In this document: in pieces, positions 53,579-64,000 of the stretch
Layout: each line of letters starts with the position of its first letter
Position numbering within the stretch: position 1 is the first letter of the stretch
NCBI RefSeq assembly: GCF_902859645.1
Contig: NZ_CADIJR010000028.1
Span: 1-64,000, forward strand
Reading direction: 5' to 3'
DNA: 64,000 bases
Origin: Achromobacter insuavis
GTDB lineage: Bacteria > Pseudomonadota > Gammaproteobacteria > Burkholderiales > Burkholderiaceae_B
The notes under the pieces: model-generated
The model's database searches: none
What the model was told of the DNA's origin: nothing
The model's input: the letters and a program-made list of their open reading frames with translations, nothing else
Made by a program: the position numbers and the translations under genes

Positions 53579-54889
53579 ATGAGCAGACGTTCATTGTCCC
53601 TGAGCACCCTGTCCGCCATTGTGGTCGGCCTGGGCGCCACCAGCGCCGCCCACGGCGCCGGCTTTCAGCTCCTTGAGCAGAATGCCAGCGGCCTGGGCAA
53701 CGCTTACGCGGGCTCGGCGGCAAATCCGGAAAACGCCAGCATCATCTACTACAACCCGGCGGGCATGACCTACCTGCCGGGCATCAATGTCTCGGGCGGC
53801 GTCAATCTGATCAAGCCCTCGTTCAAGTTTTCGGACAACGGCAACAGCCGCAATCCGACCGCGCTGGGCGGCACCCGTCCCACCGGCGGCGACGGCGGCG
53901 ATGCCGGCAACCTGGGCGTCGTGCCCAATCTGTACGGCTCGTGGCAGCTGAGCGAGAAGTGGTTCATCGGCCTGGGCGTCGGCGCCCCGTTCGGCCTGAT
54001 GACCGAGTACGACAAGGGCTGGGAAGGCCAGTACCACTCGAACAAGTTCGAGATCAAGACCATCAACGTCAACCCGTCGATCGCCTACAAGGTCAACGAC
54101 AAATTCTCGATGGGCTTCGGCGTCAACTGGCAGCACATCGACGCCACCTACAAGAAGAAGACCGTGGTGCCCGTGGCCCTGCCCGGCGGCGGCACCTTCA
54201 TCACCAACGGCGACGCCGACCTCAACCTGAAGGGCGACGCGTGGGGCTGGAACGTGGGCTTCATGCTGCAGCCCACCGAAGACACCCGCATCGGCCTGTC
54301 GTACCGCTCCAAGATCAAGCACACCGCCAAGGGCGATACCGATATCGACAACATCGGCCCGACCGGCCAGTCGGTCTCGTTCGACGCCAAGGCCTCGGTC
54401 GACCTGCCCGACACCCTGATCCTGAGCGCCACCCACCAGCTCAACGAGAAATGGGAACTGCTGGGCGACATCTCGTGGACCGGCTGGAGCAGCATCCCCG
54501 ACCTGAAGATCCGCAACTCCGGCACCGGCGCGCGCGATGACGACCTGCCGCTGAACTTCCGCGACACGTGGCGCATCGCCGTGGGTACGTCCTACAAGTT
54601 CGCGCCCGACTGGAAGTGGAAGTTCGGCCTGGCCTACGATCAGTCACCGGTCCACAAGGCCGAAGACCGTCCGACCTCGCTGCCCGACAACGACCGCTAC
54701 TGGTTCTCGACCGGCGTGCAGTGGCAGGCCACCAAGAACACCACGCTCGATCTGGGCTACACCTATCTCTACCTGCGCAAGACGGACATCGACACCACGT
54801 CCGGCAACCAGCTGACCAAGGGCCGCGTCGCGGGCACCTATGACAGCAGCGGCCACATCTTCGGCCTGCAACTGTCGTCCCGCTTCTAG
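53579..54889 (+). CDS. fadL: Outer-membrane long-chain fatty acid transporter FadL
   Basis: A 436-residue beta-barrel of the FadL/TodX/OMPP1 family importing long-chain fatty acids or other hydrophobic molecules. The signal peptide (residues 1-27, ending AHGAG) is followed by the conserved GFQLLEQNASGLGNAYAGSA hatch region and ASIIYYNPAGMTYL with the NPA motif. The rest is an amphipathic strand pattern (LRIGLSYRSKIKHTAKG-like, WELLGDISWTGWS, NTTLDLGYTYLYLRKTD) ending in the outer-membrane aromatic residue Phe (LSSRF). GAGGAGG precedes the ATG. The gap of about 100 bp on the left and 60 bp on the right allows its own promoter, but operon membership is equally possible. Confidence 0.94.
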   Translation: MSRRSLSLSTLSAIVVGLGATSAAHGAGFQLLEQNASGLGNAYAGSAANPENASIIYYNPAGMTYLPGINVSGGVNLIKPSFKFSDNGNSRNPTALGGTRPTGGDGGDAGNLGVVPNLYGSWQLSEKWFIGLGVGAPFGLMTEYDKGWEGQYHSNKFEIKTINVNPSIAYKVNDKFSMGFGVNWQHIDATYKKKTVVPVALPGGGTFITNGDADLNLKGDAWGWNVGFMLQPTEDTRIGLSYRSKIKHTAKGDTDIDNIGPTGQSVSFDAKASVDLPDTLILSATHQLNEKWELLGDISWTGWSSIPDLKIRNSGTGARDDDLPLNFRDTWRIAVGTSYKFAPDWKWKFGLAYDQSPVHKAEDRPTSLPDNDRYWFSTGVQWQATKNTTLDLGYTYLYLRKTDIDTTSGNQLTKGRVAGTYDSSGHIFGLQLSSRF

Positions 54890-54949
54890 CCCTGCCGGGG
54901 CGGATGACGGGCCGGTCCCGTCTTCCGCCCGCATTTTCAGGAGACTTCC

Positions 54950-57340
<2,391 letters not shown>

Positions 57341-57341
57341 A

Positions 57342-57407
57342 CCCCCCCTAGCGCCTTCGGCGCCTCCCCCAGGGGCGCCGGTGGCGGACCGGCGGAGCCG
57401 GATCCGC
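57342..57407 (-). repeat. Intergenic repeat element, copy 2 (before fadA)
   Basis: The 24-bp core at 57384-57407 is the exact reverse complement of 16770-16793. On its left are CCCCC/GGGG and GCGCC-TTC-GGCGC hairpins arranged like those in copy 1. It lies in the 131-bp gap between the FadN-like gene and fadA and may terminate or process the message. Confidence 0.7.
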
Positions 57408-57471
57408 GCGGCCCCGCTAGTGAGAAACCGTGATGGACGTAGGGTGACTGTTATGGATACGAGGAATTGAT

Positions 57472-58671
57472 ATGAGCAAGCAGATTCAAGAGGCTTACAT
57501 CGTTGCGGCGACGCGGTTGCCGGTGGGCAAGCGTAATGGGGTGTATGCCACGACCCGGCCCGACGACATGCTGGCGGCCGCGCTGCAGGGCGCGCTCAAG
57601 CAGACGCCGTGGCTGGATCCGGCGCGCATCGACGATGTCATCACCGGCTGCGCCATGCCGGAAGCCGAACAGGGCATGAACGTGGCGCGCATCGGCCTGT
57701 TGTTGGCCGGCCTGCCGCAGAGCGTGGCCGGCGTCACCGTCAACCGCTTCTGCGCCTCGGGGCTGCAGGCGGTGGCCGACGCCGCCGCCCGCATCCGCAC
57801 CGGCGAGGCCGACATCATGATCGGCTCGGGCACCGAGTCGATGAGCGCGATGCCGCAGATCATGGGCAACAAGGTGTCGCTCAACCCGGCCATCTTCTCG
57901 CACCCCGAGAACATCGGCATGGCCTTCGGCATGGGCCTGACCGGCGAGAAGGTCGCCGAGCAGTGGAAGGTGTCGCGCGAGGACCAGGACGCGTTCGCGC
58001 TGGCCTCGCAGCAGAAGGCCAACGCCGCCATCGCGGCCGGCCATTTCCGCGCCGAGATCACGCCGTTCGAAGTCGTGACGCGCCTGCCCGGCGGCGCCAA
58101 GGGCGACGTGCGCGAGACCCGCCGCCTGGTCGAGGTCGACGAGGGCCCGCGCCCCGATTCCAGCGCCGAGGGCCTGGCGCGCCTGAAGCCGGTGTTCGCC
58201 GCCCGCGGCAGCGTCACCGCCGGCAACAGTTCGCAGATGTCCGACGGCGCCGCCGCCGTGGTGCTGGTGTCCGAGCGCGTGCTGCGCGAGTTCAACCTCA
58301 GCCCGCTGGCGCGCTTCGTCAGCTTCGCCGTGGCCGGCGTGCCGCCGGAAATCATGGGCATCGGCCCCATGGCCGCCATCCCGAAGGTGCTGGCGCGCGC
58401 CGGCATCGCCCAGGACGACCTGGACTGGATCGAGCTGAACGAAGCCTTCGCCGCGCAATCGCTGGCGGTGATGCGCGAGCTCAAGCTCGACCCGGCCAAG
58501 GTCAACCCGCTGGGCGGCGCCATTGCGCTGGGCCACCCGCTGGGCGCCACCGGCGCCATCCGCACCGCCACCCTGACCCATGGTCTGCGCCGCACCGGCG
58601 GCAAGTATGGGCTGGTGACGATGTGCATCGGCACCGGCATGGGCGCGGCCGGCCTGTTCGAGGCCATGTGA
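57472..58671 (+). CDS. fadA: Acetyl-CoA C-acyltransferase (thiolase, FadA type)
   Basis: A 399-residue thiolase of normal FadA length, completing beta-oxidation. Cys94 in VTVNRFCASGLQAVADAA is the acyl carrier. NEAFAAQSLAVM, the His in GHPLGATGAIRT and the second Cys in VTMCIGTGMGAAGLFE complete the active site. It is the second thiolase of the locus: the first (50255-51547) is the longer FadI-like type paired with the FadJ-like protein, and this one follows the FadN-like enzyme. The ATG is preceded by GAGGAATTGAT. The DUF4442 gene follows after 21 bp. Confidence 0.94.
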   Translation: MSKQIQEAYIVAATRLPVGKRNGVYATTRPDDMLAAALQGALKQTPWLDPARIDDVITGCAMPEAEQGMNVARIGLLLAGLPQSVAGVTVNRFCASGLQAVADAAARIRTGEADIMIGSGTESMSAMPQIMGNKVSLNPAIFSHPENIGMAFGMGLTGEKVAEQWKVSREDQDAFALASQQKANAAIAAGHFRAEITPFEVVTRLPGGAKGDVRETRRLVEVDEGPRPDSSAEGLARLKPVFAARGSVTAGNSSQMSDGAAAVVLVSERVLREFNLSPLARFVSFAVAGVPPEIMGIGPMAAIPKVLARAGIAQDDLDWIELNEAFAAQSLAVMRELKLDPAKVNPLGGAIALGHPLGATGAIRTATLTHGLRRTGGKYGLVTMCIGTGMGAAGLFEAM

Positions 58672-58692
58672 CCGAGGCCGGATAGAAGAACC

Positions 58693-59241
58693 ATGAAGCC
58701 TTATTGGTTCAAACGCCTGTCGCCGACCTGGCGCGCGCGCCTGATGCGGGTGGGATTCAACCTGCATCCAGCGTTCCGCGCCACCGGCGGCCGGGTGCTG
58801 CACGTGTCGCCGGATTTCCAGCACATCCGCATCAAGCTGCCGCTGCTGCGGCGCACGCGCAACATCGTAGGCTCCATGTACGGCGGCTCGCTGTTCGCGG
58901 TGACCGACGGCGCCCACCCCACCATGCTGATGGCCGCGCTGGGCGCGGACCACATCGTGTGGGACAAGGCGGCGTCCATCCGCTACCGCAAGCCCGCCTA
59001 CACCACGCTGTATGTGGACTTCCGGCTGCCGCCGGGAGAAATCGCGGACATCCGGGCCGTGCTGGCCCGCGACCACGAGACCACCCGGACCTACACCGTG
59101 GAATTGAAGGACAAGGACGGCGTCGTCTACGCCGTCGTGGAACGCACGATCTACATCGCCGACAAGAAGTACTACAAGCAGAAAACGACTGGAGGAGACC
59201 CATGCGTGACATCATCCCCGGAGGGCGCGCCACCGCCCTGA
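58693..59241 (+). CDS. DUF4442 hotdog-fold protein (putative acyl-CoA thioesterase)
   Basis: A 182-residue protein of the DUF4442/PaaI-like hotdog group. A basic N-terminal lead (KPYWFKRLSPTWRARLMRVG) is followed by the hotdog core: GGRVLHVSPDFQHIRIKLPL, NIVGSMYGGSLFAVTDGAHP (helix with the conserved GG), and the strands ADHIVWDKAASIRYRKPAYT and LYVDFRLPPGEI. Members are proposed acyl-CoA thioesterases, though activity is not proven for this one. It lies 21 bp after fadA and its 3' end overlaps the next gene by 40 bp. An Asp/Pro-rich tail may be an extension caused by that overlap. Confidence 0.8.
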   Translation: MKPYWFKRLSPTWRARLMRVGFNLHPAFRATGGRVLHVSPDFQHIRIKLPLLRRTRNIVGSMYGGSLFAVTDGAHPTMLMAALGADHIVWDKAASIRYRKPAYTTLYVDFRLPPGEIADIRAVLARDHETTRTYTVELKDKDGVVYAVVERTIYIADKKYYKQKTTGGDPCVTSSPEGAPPP

Positions 59242-59795
59242 GCCTGATCCTGGCCGCCTGCCTGGCCGCGGCCCCCGCGCGCGCCGACGTCGAGGTCGCC
59301 GGCGTGCGCGTTCCCGAGCAGCTGTCGGAAGGCGGCCATGCGCTGGTGCTCAACGGCGCCGGCCTGCGCACCAAGTTCGTGGTCAAGGTCTACGTGGCGG
59401 CGCTGTACGCCAGCGCCAGGAGCCAGGACGCCGCGGCCTTGATCAACAGCAATGAACCGCGCCGCATGCGGCTGCAACTCTTGCGCGATGTCGACAGCAA
59501 GAGCCTGGACGCGGCGCTGCAGGACGGATTGCGGGACAATACCCACAAGCAGGAGCTTGCCGCGCTGCAGGCGCATGCCGACCGCCTGTCATCGCTGATG
59601 GCCGAGATCGGCTCGGCGCGCGAGGGCGACGTGATCGACCTGGACTTCGACGCCCGCGGCGTCACCATCACCGACAACGGCAAACAGCGCGGCCGCATCG
59701 ACGATCCCGCCTTCGCCCGCGCCCTGCTGCGGGTCTGGCTGGGCGACAACCCGGCGCAGTCCTCCCTGAAAAAAGCCCTACTGGGAACCCCGTAA
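59202..59795 (+). CDS. Secreted chalcone-isomerase-like protein
   Basis: A 197-residue protein. It has a cleavable signal peptide (TALSLILAACLAAAPARA, cleavage near residue 27) followed by the chalcone-isomerase-like domain: VEVAGVRVPEQLSEGGHALV, LNGAGLRTKFVVKVYVAALY and PRRMRLQLLRDVDSKSL, ending with ARALLRVWLGDNPAQSSLKK. Bacterial members are periplasmic and of unknown function; plant fatty-acid-binding members of the same fold bind fatty acids. Because it sits in a fatty-acid locus between a hotdog protein and an acyl-CoA ligase, binding of a fatty acid or lipid is a reasonable inference. The ATG at 59202 is preceded by GGAGGAGACCC, a strong ribosome site, and lies inside the preceding gene by 40 bp. 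Confidence 0.85.
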   Translation: MRDIIPGGRATALSLILAACLAAAPARADVEVAGVRVPEQLSEGGHALVLNGAGLRTKFVVKVYVAALYASARSQDAAALINSNEPRRMRLQLLRDVDSKSLDAALQDGLRDNTHKQELAALQAHADRLSSLMAEIGSAREGDVIDLDFDARGVTITDNGKQRGRIDDPAFARALLRVWLGDNPAQSSLKKALLGTP

Positions 59796-59797
59796 AG

Positions 59798-61489
59798 ATG
59801 GAACGAATCTGGCAAAAGAGCTACCCCCCGGGCGTGCCCGCGGAAATCGAGCTGGACGACGCCACCACGCTGGTCTCGATCGCGCGCGACAGCTGCCGGC
59901 GTTTCGCGGACAAGACCGCGTACATCAGCATGGGCAAGTCCCTGAGCTACGGCGAACTCGACGCCCTGACGCGCGACTTCGCCGCCTGGCTGCGCGCCAA
60001 CGGCCTGCGCAAGGGCGACCGAGTGGCGCTGATGATGCCCAATCTGCTGCAGTATCCGGTGTGCCTGTTCGGCGCGCTGCGCGCCGGCTGCGTCGTGGTC
60101 AACTGCAACCCGCTCTACACCGCCCACGAACTCGAGCACCAGTTGGCGGACTCGGGCGCGCGCGCCATCGTGGTGGCCGACAACTTCGCCGCCACCGTGC
60201 AGAAGGCCCTGCCGGCCACCGCCATCGAGAAGGTGCTGGTGACCTCCATCGGCGAACTGCTCAGTCCGCTCAAGGGCCGGCTGGTCGATTTCGTGGTCAA
60301 GCGCGTCAAGCGCATGGTGCCGGCCTGGTCCATCCCCGGCGCGATACGGCTGCGCGACGCCCTGCGCGCCGGGCGCGACGCGCCATTCGACGAAGTTGCG
60401 CTGACCCAGGACGACCTGGCCTGCCTGCAATACACCGGTGGCACCACCGGCGTGGCCAAGGGCGCCATGCTGACGCACGGCAACCTGGCCGCCAACGTGA
60501 CCCAGGCCCATGCCTGGATCAAGCCGCTGGTCAAGGACGGCGAGGAGTGCATCGTCACCGCGCTGCCGCTCTACCATATCTTCGCGCTCACGGCGAACTG
60601 CCTGGCCTTCATGAAGATCGGCGCCAGCAACCTGCTCATCATCAACCCGCGCGACATCCCCGGGCTGATCAAGGAGATGGGCAAGGTACCGTTCAGCGCC
60701 TTCACCGGCGTCAACACGCTGTTCAACGCCCTGCTCAACCACCCCGACTTCGCCAAGCTGGATTTCTCGCGCCTGCGCCTGACGATGGGCGGCGGCATGG
60801 CGGTGCAGCGCGCCGTGGCCGAGCGCTGGCTGGCCGTCACCGGCCGGGCGCTGGCGCAGGCCTACGGCCTGACGGAGACCTCGCCGGCCGTGACCATCAA
60901 TCCGCTCGACGTGAAGGTCTTCACCGGCTCGATCGGCCTGCCGGTGCCCTCCACCGACCTGTCGATCCGCGATGACGACGGACGCGAGGTGGCCCTGGGC
61001 GAGCGCGGCGAGATCTGCGTGCGCGGCCCGCAGGTGACGCGCGGCTACTGGAACCGGCCCGACGAGACCGCGCTGGTCATGACGTCCGACGGCTTCCTGC
61101 GCACCGGCGACATCGGCTACGTCGACGAGACCGGCTACGTCTTCCTGGTCGACCGCAAGAAGGACATGATCCTGGTGTCGGGCTTCAACGTCTATCCGAA
61201 CGAGGTCGAGGACGCCGCCGCGCTGCATCCGGGCGTGCGCGAAGTGGCCGCCATCGGCGTGCCCGACGAACGCTCGGGCGAGGCGGTCAAGCTGTACGTG
61301 ATCCGCAAGGATCCCAACCTGGACGCCGAGACGCTGATCGCGCACTGCCGCACCCAGCTGACCGGCTACAAGGTGCCGCGCTACATCGAGTTCCGCGACG
61401 AGCTGCCGCGCACCAACGTCGGCAAGATCCTGCGGCGCGAGCTCAAGCCGGCCGCCGCGGCGCCGCAGAAGGACACGGCCGGCGCCTGA
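59798..61489 (+). CDS. fadD: Long-chain fatty acid-CoA ligase
   Basis: A 563-residue AMP-binding ligase activating fatty acids to acyl-CoA with ATP, providing substrate for the upstream FadE. The P-loop-like motif is LQYTGGTTGVAKGAMLTHGN. The A5 motif is QAYGLTETSPAVTINP, the A7/A8 region is LRTGDIGYVDETGYVFLVDR and KDMILVSGFNVYPNEVED, and the A10 lysine lies in LPRTNVGKILRREL. Length and motifs match E. coli FadD (561). It begins 2 bp after the chalcone-isomerase-like gene and is the last of the co-oriented series that starts with psrA. A GC-rich hairpin follows. Confidence 0.94.
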   Translation: MERIWQKSYPPGVPAEIELDDATTLVSIARDSCRRFADKTAYISMGKSLSYGELDALTRDFAAWLRANGLRKGDRVALMMPNLLQYPVCLFGALRAGCVVVNCNPLYTAHELEHQLADSGARAIVVADNFAATVQKALPATAIEKVLVTSIGELLSPLKGRLVDFVVKRVKRMVPAWSIPGAIRLRDALRAGRDAPFDEVALTQDDLACLQYTGGTTGVAKGAMLTHGNLAANVTQAHAWIKPLVKDGEECIVTALPLYHIFALTANCLAFMKIGASNLLIINPRDIPGLIKEMGKVPFSAFTGVNTLFNALLNHPDFAKLDFSRLRLTMGGGMAVQRAVAERWLAVTGRALAQAYGLTETSPAVTINPLDVKVFTGSIGLPVPSTDLSIRDDDGREVALGERGEICVRGPQVTRGYWNRPDETALVMTSDGFLRTGDIGYVDETGYVFLVDRKKDMILVSGFNVYPNEVEDAAALHPGVREVAAIGVPDERSGEAVKLYVIRKDPNLDAETLIAHCRTQLTGYKVPRYIEFRDELPRTNVGKILRRELKPAAAAPQKDTAGA

Positions 61490-61503
61490 TGCCGACGCGG
61501 GCG

Positions 61504-61529
61504 CGGCGCCGGGCGATCCGCCCGCGCCG
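61504..61529. terminator. GC-rich hairpin between convergent fadD and sulfatase genes
   Basis: CGGCGC-(bulged C)-GGGCG at 61504-61515 pairs with CGCCC-GCGCCG at 61519-61529, with a 3-nt loop. There is no clear T-run. The position between two convergent genes favours a terminator. Confidence 0.35.
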
Positions 61530-61543
61530 CCGCCCAGGGTCTT

Positions 61544-63112
61544 TCACCACTGGCCGAAGAACACCCCGGCGCGCTTGTGCGCGTTGGTGCCCTGCTCCAC
61601 CGCCGCGTCGCTCATGGTGGTGCGGCGCTTGCCGCGCAGCATCCAGTCGAACAACCGCTCGCGCAGCTGGGCGCGCACCGGCGCATGGCCGGCGCTGGCG
61701 CCCAGGTCCTGGAACTCGTCGGGGTCGGCCTGCAGATCGAACAGCTGCTCGGGTTCGTCCAGCCAGTACACGTAGCGCCAGCGGTCGGTGCGCACCGACC
61801 AGGCGCGCGCGTTCTGCGGCGTCTTGCCGCGCAGGATGCGCGCCTGGCGGAAGCTGTAGTCCAGCTCCGAGAACACGCAGTCGCGCCAGGGCTCGTCCGC
61901 CCCGCGGCCATGCAGCACGGTCTGCAGCTCGCGCCCCTCCAGCCGGTGCCAGGGCCGCGGCGCGTCCAGCGCGCGCAGCACCGTCGGCACCAGGTCCACG
62001 CTTTCCACCATGTCCGCCAGCGCCTGGCCCCGGGTGGCGTCGGCCGCCGCCGACGGGTCCATGACGATGAACGGCACGCGCTGCACGGTGTCGTAGAACA
62101 GTTCCTTCTCGCCCAGCCAGTGGTCGCCCAGGAAGTCGCCATGGTCCGCCGTGAACACGATCAGCGTGTTGCGCATCAGGCCCGCGCCTTCCATGTAGTC
62201 GAACAGCCGCCCCAGATGGTCATCGAGCTGGCGGATCAGCCCCTGGTAGGCCGGCCGCACCACCCGCACGCACTCGTCGGTCGAGAAGCTGACGCTTTCC
62301 TCGTGCTGGCGGTAGGCCGCCACCACCGGATGCGCGCCGGCCAGCTCCTCGCGGTTGCGGCGCACCGGCAGGCACTGGTCGGCCGTGTAGCGCTGGTGAT
62401 AGGGCGCCGGCGCCATGTAGGGCCAGTGCGGCTTGACGTAGCTCAGGTGCAGCACCCAAGGCTGGCTGCCGCGCTGTTGCATGAAGCGCAGCGCCTGGTC
62501 GGTCATGTAGGCGGTTTCCGAATGCGGTTCGGCCACGCGCGACGGCAGGTGCACGTTGCGCATGTTCCAGCCGCTGGCCACGCGCCCATGCGCGTCGACG
62601 CCGGCGATGACGTAATCGGTCCACGGGTCGGCGCTGTCGTAGCCCTGGCTGCGCAGGAAGGCGGGATAGCCGCTCTCCTTGCCCGGCTCGTGGTGGCCGT
62701 CGTAGCGGTCGACCTCGATGAAGCCGCCGCGCGACAGCAGCGCGCCCAGCTCGGAGCCGCCGTCGATCGACAGGCGCTCCATGCCGGCGCGGTCGGGAAT
62801 GACGTGGGTCTTGCCCGCCAGCGCCAGGTCGCGCCCCTGCCCCGCCAGGTACTCGCCCAGCGTGATCTCGTTGACCGACAGCGGCACCCGGTTCCAGGTG
62901 GCGCCGTGGCGCGAGGGATAGCGCCCCGTGTAATAGCTCATGCGCGACGGGCCGCACACGCCGGAATTGACGAAGGCGCGGTCGAAGCGCGCGCCGCGCG
63001 CGGCCAGCGCGTCCAGGCTGGGCGTCTGCAAATAGGGATGGCCATAGCAGCTCAGGTGGTCCGCCCGCAGCTGGTCGGCCATGATGAACAACACATTCTG
63101 CACCGTGCTCAT
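61544..63112 (-). CDS. Sulfatase / phosphonate monoester hydrolase-family enzyme
   Basis: A 522-residue alkaline-phosphatase-superfamily hydrolase. The metal-binding start is QNVLFIMADQLRADHLSCYG (Asp13). The modified residue is Cys53 in NSGVCGPSRMSYYTGRYPSR, the CxPSR sequence that is converted to formylglycine. Further metal ligands lie in VFTADHGDFLGDHWLGEKE (Asp-His) and the upstream KPHWPY. Length and the long C-terminal part (VYWLDEPEQLFDLQADPDEF) fit phosphonate monoester hydrolases and choline-sulfatase-like enzymes. No signal peptide is visible, so it is probably cytoplasmic. The ATG at 63110-63112 starts the fold; the frame upstream shadows the neighbouring gene. It follows the binding-protein gene by 11 bp, so they share a transcript. 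Confidence 0.88.
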   Translation of the reverse strand: MSTVQNVLFIMADQLRADHLSCYGHPYLQTPSLDALAARGARFDRAFVNSGVCGPSRMSYYTGRYPSRHGATWNRVPLSVNEITLGEYLAGQGRDLALAGKTHVIPDRAGMERLSIDGGSELGALLSRGGFIEVDRYDGHHEPGKESGYPAFLRSQGYDSADPWTDYVIAGVDAHGRVASGWNMRNVHLPSRVAEPHSETAYMTDQALRFMQQRGSQPWVLHLSYVKPHWPYMAPAPYHQRYTADQCLPVRRNREELAGAHPVVAAYRQHEESVSFSTDECVRVVRPAYQGLIRQLDDHLGRLFDYMEGAGLMRNTLIVFTADHGDFLGDHWLGEKELFYDTVQRVPFIVMDPSAAADATRGQALADMVESVDLVPTVLRALDAPRPWHRLEGRELQTVLHGRGADEPWRDCVFSELDYSFRQARILRGKTPQNARAWSVRTDRWRYVYWLDEPEQLFDLQADPDEFQDLGASAGHAPVRAQLRERLFDWMLRGKRRTTMSDAAVEQGTNAHKRAGVFFGQW

Positions 63113-63123
63113 CGTTGCCCGCC

Positions 63124-64000
63124 TTATTGCGTGGCCGTGAAGCCGGAAGCCTTCACCGCCGGTTCCCATTGGGCCCGGTAGGCGTCCAGCTCGCGCCCGG
63201 TGGCGGCGGCATCCGCCGTCACCGGCTCCAGATACGACTCGCGCACCGCCTGCTGCATGGCCGGATCGCGCATCACCGCGGCGATGTCCTCGCCCAGCCG
63301 GGCGGCCTTGGCCGGCGCCATCGCCGACGAGGCGAAGAACGCGTTCCAGCCGTCGGCCGCCAGGTCCACGCCGGCCTCGCGGAAGGTCGGCACGTCCGCA
63401 AGCAGCGGATCGCGGCTCTCGCCCGACGTCGCCAGGATGCGGATCTTGCCGGCGCGGTGCTGCGGCAGCAGCGTGTCGAGCGTGTCGACCGCCTGCGGCA
63501 GCACGCCGCCGATCAGTTCGGAGATCAGCGGCGCCGAGCCCCGGTAGCCCACCACCTCGGGCTCCTGGCCGATCTGGCGGCCCAGCATCAGCGCGAAGAA
63601 GTGCGGCAGGCTGCCGGTGGCCGGCACGCCCACGGAGAACTGGCGCGGGTTGTCGCGCAGCCACTGGCGCAACCCGGCCACGTCGCGGATGGGCGAATTG
63701 GCCGCCACCGCCAGCGCGAACTTGTAGCGGCTGACCAGCGACACCGGCTGGAAGTCGCGGCGGGCGTCGTAGCCGGGTTCGGCGTAGACCAGCGGCGCCA
63801 CCACCATCACCGCCGGATTGGCCAGCATCAGCACGTTCTGCCGCGTCGCCAGCGCATGCAGGCCCTGGGCCGCGATGCGGCCGCCGGCCCCGGTCTTGTT
63901 TTCGACCACCACGGTCACGCCCAGCCGGTCCTTCAGGCGGTCGGCCACCAGCCGCGCGATGCGGTCGGAACTGCCGCCCGGCGGGTAGCCCACCACGATG
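63124..64000 (-). CDS. Bug-family tripartite tricarboxylate transporter substrate-binding protein (5' end outside window)
   Basis: The last ~291 residues of a TctC/Bug-type periplasmic binding protein; the start lies beyond 64000. Family features are VVGYPPGGSSDRIARLVADR near the beginning of the mature domain, LGVTVVVENKTGAGGRIAAQ, NVLMLANPAVMVVAPLVY, GVPATGSLPHFFALM, GYRGSAPLISELIGG, ILATSGESRDPLLADVPTFREAG, and the C-terminal WNAFFASSAMAPAKAARL. These proteins bind small carboxylates or aromatic acids for TctAB permeases, but many have no permease partner nearby. Coupling to a sulfatase gene hints at uptake of a related organic anion. Bug-family abundance is typical of Bordetella and Achromobacter. 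Confidence 0.9.
   Translation of the reverse strand, partial: IVVGYPPGGSSDRIARLVADRLKDRLGVTVVVENKTGAGGRIAAQGLHALATRQNVLMLANPAVMVVAPLVYAEPGYDARRDFQPVSLVSRYKFALAVAANSPIRDVAGLRQWLRDNPRQFSVGVPATGSLPHFFALMLGRQIGQEPEVVGYRGSAPLISELIGGVLPQAVDTLDTLLPQHRAGKIRILATSGESRDPLLADVPTFREAGVDLAADGWNAFFASSAMAPAKAARLGEDIAAVMRDPAMQQAVRESYLEPVTADAAATGRELDAYRAQWEPAVKASGFTATQ

Overview
The window is a GC-rich (roughly two-thirds G+C or more by eye), gene-dense stretch of a bacterial chromosome. Short intergenic gaps, stop/start overlaps of the ATGA type, a Bug-type tricarboxylate-transporter binding protein, a FadE/FadL/FadD-type fatty-acid locus and a GabR-GabT-GabD module together point to a betaproteobacterium of the Alcaligenaceae (Achromobacter/Bordetella-like). 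That placement is inference from gene content. No rRNA, tRNA, insertion sequence, prophage or CRISPR array was seen.

Layout: (1) 1-8.7 kb: the tail of a Gly/Ala-rich repeat protein, a MarR regulator, a convergent FAD monooxygenase, and a four-gene oligopeptide-type ABC importer (binding lipoprotein, two permeases, fused double ATPase). (2) 8.7-20.4 kb: housekeeping and stress genes, namely an anchored staphylococcal-type nuclease, a CorA transporter, a UvrD/Rep helicase divergent from a DUF72 protein, a GabR-type regulator divergent from gabT-gabD, an inositol-monophosphatase-family phosphatase and a sirtuin. (3) 20.5-42.8 kb: cysE, then a large exopolysaccharide locus of colanic-acid type. 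galE, pgi, manB, wzc and wza read leftward; wcaJ, a GDP-mannose hydrolase, manC, a VanZ-like gene, gmd, fcl, a flippase, a polymerase, three glycosyltransferases, wcaF and wcaI read rightward. The set supplies UDP-galactose, GDP-mannose and GDP-fucose, builds an acetylated lipid-linked repeat unit, and flips, polymerises and exports it. (4) 42.8-47 kb: two related LuxR-type regulators with degenerate receiver domains, a regulatory gap with a possible small RNA, and a partly AT-rich gene for a GINT1-like protein. (5) 47.1-61.5 kb: a fatty-acid degradation locus led by a TetR/PsrA-like regulator with a palindromic operator: fadE, a thiolase, a FadJ-like enzyme, fadL, a FadN-like enzyme, fadA, a DUF4442 hotdog protein, a chalcone-isomerase-like secreted protein and an acyl-CoA ligase. 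(6) 61.5-64 kb: a sulfatase-family hydrolase and the 3' part of a Bug-family binding protein.

The observations I rate highest are the PsrA-type box at the head of the fatty-acid locus; the two phospho-acceptor-less LuxR regulators beside the exopolysaccharide operon, with an 11-bp direct repeat upstream of one and a related motif in the promoter of the other; a possible ~70-nt sRNA; three DnaA-box matches flanking the phosphatase gene; a 19-codon ORF coupled to cysE; and a two-copy inverted intergenic repeat family.
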